Source of the DNA: Clostridia bacterium
GTDB taxonomy: Bacteria > Bacillota > Clostridia > Christensenellales > CAG-138
Reading direction: 5' to 3'
Length of the DNA: 41,750 nucleotides
Assembly: GCA_017525875.1 (NCBI GenBank)
Contig: JAFXSG010000024.1
Span: forward strand, 1 to 41,750
A program made the position numbers and the translations under genes. The notes below the pieces were generated by a model. That model had not been told where the DNA came from and made no database searches. It saw only the letters and a program-made list of their open reading frames with translations. Of the stretch, positions 38,931 through 41,750 are shown piece by piece (the stretch's first letter is position 1; the number at the start of each line of letters is the position of its first letter).

Positions 38931-41750
38931 TCACTGAAGAGTCCATTTCCCAATTATCCTTACCAGATTGCGCATGATCAATATCGCGTCGTTTGCAGTG
39001 ACTTCGCCGTCGCCGTCAATATCGGCATTGATGAATTGCTGGCCTGTGAGGGTAATGATGCTCATCGCATGCCTCATTGCAAGCAGTGCGTCGACTGCTG
39101 TCACTGTTCCGCTCAGGTCGACGTCGCCAAGCAGATACTCTGTGTAAGTCGCGGTGTAGGTCGCGTCGCCGGTTACCGTTGCGATCTCGGGATCCCAGCC
39201 TTTGAAAATGTACCTATGCAGCCCATCCGAAGCCTTGGTCGGAGTCTCGCCGGTGTAGACGGGAGTGTCGCCGTATGCGACATCGATGACCTGCAGCTCT
39301 GTGCCGTCCTCGTTCACGAACTTTATCGTGTACAGCCTTACAGCTTCATTGTAAATCGCTGTATAGGTCGCTTCACCTGTAACAGCCGCGATCTCGGGAT
39401 CCCAGCCAGCAAAGGTGTAAGTATGATCGACGGTCGGAGCCTTGGTCGGGGTCTCGCCTGCATAGGCGGGAGTGTCGCCGTATGCAATCTCGGAACTCTG
39501 CAGCACGGTGCCGTCATAGTTCACGAACTTGATCGTGTACTTGTTGACGGTCGCAGTGTAGGTCGCTGTGTAAGTCGCGTCGCAGGTTACGGACACTATC
39601 GCGGGAGTCCAGCAATCGAAGGTGTAGGTGTACTGCGCGGTTGCTTCCTTGGCCGGAGTCACACCGTTGTACTCGGGCATCTCGCCATAGGCCACTTTGC
39701 TGCTCTGCAGCACTGAGCCGTCCTCGTTCACGAACGTGATCGTGTATTCGTTGACGGTCGCGGTGAACGTTGCGGTGTAGGTTGTGTTGCCTTCAACAGC
39801 GGCGACTTCCGGAGTCCAGCCCGCGAAGGTGTAGGTGTACTGCGCGTCAGCGGGCTTGGTCGGAGTCTCGCCGTTGTATTCGGGCACGGTGCCGTATGCA
39901 ACGTTCTCGTCCTTTTCAAGCTCCGTGCCGTCGTAGTTGTTCCAGGTCACGGTGTAGGTGTTCGTTGCGGTGGTAAAGGTTGCGGTGTAGGTCGCGTCGT
40001 CGGTCACTTCTGCCACAGCAGGGGTCCACTTATCGAAGATGTAGCTGAACTGCGCATCGCCGGGCTTTACGGGAGTTGCGCCGTCATAGGTGGGAACAGT
40101 GCCGTAGGGTACGTTCTCATCGGTTTCAAGCACCGTGCCGTCTTCGTTCTTCCAAATAACGGTATAGGTGTTGACTGTCGCGGTATAGGTCGCGGTATAG
40201 GTCGCGTCTCCGGTGACAGATGCGATCTCGGGAGTCCAGCCGGAGAAGGTGTAGGTAAACTCGGCGGTCGCTGCCTTGGTCGGGGTCTCGCCGGTGTAGG
40301 CGGGAGTCGCGCCATAGGCTACTTCACTGCTCTGCAGCTCGGTGCCGTCCTCGTTCACGAACTTGATCGTGTACTTGTTGACGGTGGAGCTGTAGGTCGC
40401 GGTGTAGGTCGTTTCGCCGGTGACCTCCGTGATCTCGGGAGTCCAGCCCGCGAAGGTGTAGGTGTACTGTGCGGTCGCTTCCTTGGTCGGGGTCTCGCCG
40501 TTGTAGACGGGAGTCTGACCGTACTCGACTTCGCCGCTCTGCAACTCGGTGCCGTCCTCGTTCACGAACTTGATCGTGTACTCGTTTAAGGTTGAGGCGT
40601 AGGTCGCGGTGTAGGTTGCATCGCCGGTGACGGCTGTGATCTCCGGAGTCCAGCCTGTGAAGGTGTAGGTGTACTGCGCGTCAGCGGGCTTGGTCGGGGC
40701 CTCGCCGTTGTAGGCAGGCATTGCACCATACTCGACTTCGCTGCTCTGCAGCTCGATGCCGTCGTAGTTCACGAACTTGATCGTGTACTTGTTGACGGTC
40801 GCGGTGTAGGTCGCGGTGTAGGTCGCTTCGCCTGTGACTGCAGCAATCTCGGGAGTCCAGCCCTTGAAGGTGTAGGTGAATTCAGCAGTCGCTGCCTTGG
40901 TCGGGGTCTCGCCGGTGTATTCGGGCGTTGCGCCGTATGCCACCTCGCTGCTCTGCAGCTCGGTGCCGTCCTCATCCACGAACGTGATCATGTACTTGTT
41001 GACGGTCTCGGTATAGGTCGCGGTATAGGTCGCTTCGCCGGTGACTGCAACGACTGTCGGCGTCCAGCCTGCGAAGGTGTAGGTGTACTGCGCGGTCGCC
41101 GCCTTGGAAGGATCCGCGTGAGTGGGGACTGTGCCGTACTCGACCGAGGTGGTGTTGATCACGGTACCGTCGTCGTCCTTCCAGGTGATGGTGTAGCTTC
41201 TCTTGGTAGCGGTGAAGTTCGCTGTGTAAGACGCATCACCGGTGACAGTGGTGATCTCTGGCGTCCAGCCGGAGAACGTATATGTGAACTCTGCCGTCGC
41301 CTCTTTGACGGGATCGGCATGGCTCGGAGTTGCACCGTACGCGTATTCCTCAAGCTCCACCATGTCGCCGATGATCCAGGTGATGGTGTACCTCTTGAGC
41401 GTCATGTTCCAGGTCGCGGTGTAGGTCGCATCCGCGGTCGCGGGAACGATCTCGGGATCCCAGCCCGCGAAGGTGTAGGTGTACTGAGCGGTCGCCGCCT
41501 TGGAAGGATCCGCGTGAATGGGGACAGTGCCGTATTCGACTGTGGTGGTGTCGATCACGGTACCGTCGTCGTCCTTCCAGGTGATGGTGTAACTGTTGAC
41601 CGTTTGAGTGTATGTCGCGGTATAGGTCGCATCCGCGGTCGCGGGAACGATCTCGGGATCCCAGCCCGCGAAGGTGTAGGTGTACTGAGCGGTCGCCGCC
41701 TTGGAAGGATCCGCGTGAATGGGGACAGTGCCGTATTCGACTGTGGTGGT
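38931..41750 (-). CDS. Large B-repeat (Flg_new-type) surface protein with C-terminal dockerin, 5' end beyond window
   Basis: About 940 residues are visible, and the frame is open through the right edge, so the N-terminus is missing. They comprise twelve complete and one partial repeat of 66-70 residues, each with Y-T-I-x-F/W-x-x-x-D-G-T, YG-x-x-P, YTFAGWTPEI and ATYTATY. This is the InlB B-repeat/Listeria-Bacteroides repeat type. The C-terminal 68 residues are a type I dockerin with two calcium loops: DVDLSGTVTAVDALLAMRHAM and DIDGDGEVTANDAILIMRNL. The long stretch of repeats would make an extended rod outside the cell. No cell-wall anchor is visible, so attachment via the dockerin to a cohesin, such as the one at 37576-38436, is likely. 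Confidence 0.9.
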   Translation of the reverse strand, partial: TTTVEYGTVPIHADPSKAATAQYTYTFAGWDPEIVPATADATYTATYTQTVNSYTITWKDDDGTVIDTTTVEYGTVPIHADPSKAATAQYTYTFAGWDPEIVPATADATYTATWNMTLKRYTITWIIGDMVELEEYAYGATPSHADPVKEATAEFTYTFSGWTPEITTVTGDASYTANFTATKRSYTITWKDDDGTVINTTSVEYGTVPTHADPSKAATAQYTYTFAGWTPTVVAVTGEATYTATYTETVNKYMITFVDEDGTELQSSEVAYGATPEYTGETPTKAATAEFTYTFKGWTPEIAAVTGEATYTATYTATVNKYTIKFVNYDGIELQSSEVEYGAMPAYNGEAPTKPADAQYTYTFTGWTPEITAVTGDATYTATYASTLNEYTIKFVNEDGTELQSGEVEYGQTPVYNGETPTKEATAQYTYTFAGWTPEITEVTGETTYTATYSSTVNKYTIKFVNEDGTELQSSEVAYGATPAYTGETPTKAATAEFTYTFSGWTPEIASVTGDATYTATYTATVNTYTVIWKNEDGTVLETDENVPYGTVPTYDGATPVKPGDAQFSYIFDKWTPAVAEVTDDATYTATFTTATNTYTVTWNNYDGTELEKDENVAYGTVPEYNGETPTKPADAQYTYTFAGWTPEVAAVEGNTTYTATFTATVNEYTITFVNEDGSVLQSSKVAYGEMPEYNGVTPAKEATAQYTYTFDCWTPAIVSVTCDATYTATYTATVNKYTIKFVNYDGTVLQSSEIAYGDTPAYAGETPTKAPTVDHTYTFAGWDPEIAAVTGEATYTAIYNEAVRLYTIKFVNEDGTELQVIDVAYGDTPVYTGETPTKASDGLHRYIFKGWDPEIATVTGDATYTATYTEYLLGDVDLSGTVTAVDALLAMRHAMSIITLTGQQFINADIDGDGEVTANDAILIMRNLVRIIGKWTLQ
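38931..41750 (-). repeat. Tandem ~205-bp coding repeats of the B-repeat protein
   Basis: Near-identical units of about 66-70 codons run from about 39140 to the right edge. The repeats at 41450-41600 and 41640-41750 are almost identical over long stretches, a sign of recent duplication and a place where assembly could miscount. Confidence 0.85.

Noticed and set aside
38871-39716. Plus-strand frame of 281 codons
   Set aside because: It is antisense to the dockerin/B-repeat coding sequence, and its apparent repeats merely mirror those of that gene.
38931-41750. Tandem DNA repeats considered as a CRISPR array
   Set aside because: The unit is about 205 bp, divisible by three and coding for B-repeats, with no short repeat-spacer pattern and no cas genes.

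Overview
The window looks like chromosome of an anaerobic gut-type member of Clostridia (Bacillota). The signs are Shine-Dalgarno starts on nearly every gene, a moderately high GC content, and an Hcp/rubredoxin/EFR1 set of anaerobic redox proteins. An ECF sigma unit with lipoproteins, SipW/TasA-type surface proteins and cohesin/dockerin modules point the same way. The genus cannot be decided from the sequence.

Region 1 (about 870-16780) is best read as an integrated element in a tRNA-Arg(CCT) gene on the minus strand. Its left edge carries a displaced tRNA 3' half (831-876). Its right edge carries a complete tRNA-Arg (16639-16715) and, 58 bp further on, a second copy of the 5' half (16773-16810) next to the native promoter (16851-16879). 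Both ends share an 18-19 bp direct repeat and several TTCYAATGCSGTCG repeats that look like recombinase arm sites. Inside are a tyrosine recombinase, four tandem overlapping excisionase-like genes, a sigma-70 region-4-like protein and a NYN-nuclease-domain protein. The rest looks like oxidative/nitrosative stress cargo: hcp with its ferredoxin and a divergent Crp/Fnr regulator, an OhrR-type regulator with Bcp peroxiredoxin, EFR1 ferredoxin, flavodoxin and MBL-rubredoxin, a ferritin-like protein, a second flavoprotein, and a glutaredoxin fusion with a TetR regulator.

Region 2 (16990-32640) is ordinary chromosome plus two signalling or toxin loci. It holds a free methionine-R-sulfoxide reductase, a TauE exporter, and an ECF sigma factor coupled to a membrane anti-sigma-like protein. 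Three paralogous lipoproteins share a C-x4-C-x-H-x4-C motif and are followed by an ABC exporter. After these come a SprT/YgjP-type metallopeptidase, barstar, a lipoprotein-anchored barnase, VanZ, glutamine synthetase and an aquaporin.

Region 3 (32900-41750) is a surface-assembly locus: SipW-type signal peptidase, a large TasA-like secreted protein, a membrane-anchored relative, a second SipW-type peptidase, a small TasA-like protein, and a TasA-signal protein carrying a cohesin-like domain. Convergent to it is a very long B-repeat protein ending in a type I dockerin, running off the right edge. The inferred picture is a SipW-dependent surface fibre that may display a cohesin able to bind the dockerin-tagged repeat protein. 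This locus and the tRNA-Arg element are the most interesting parts of the window.
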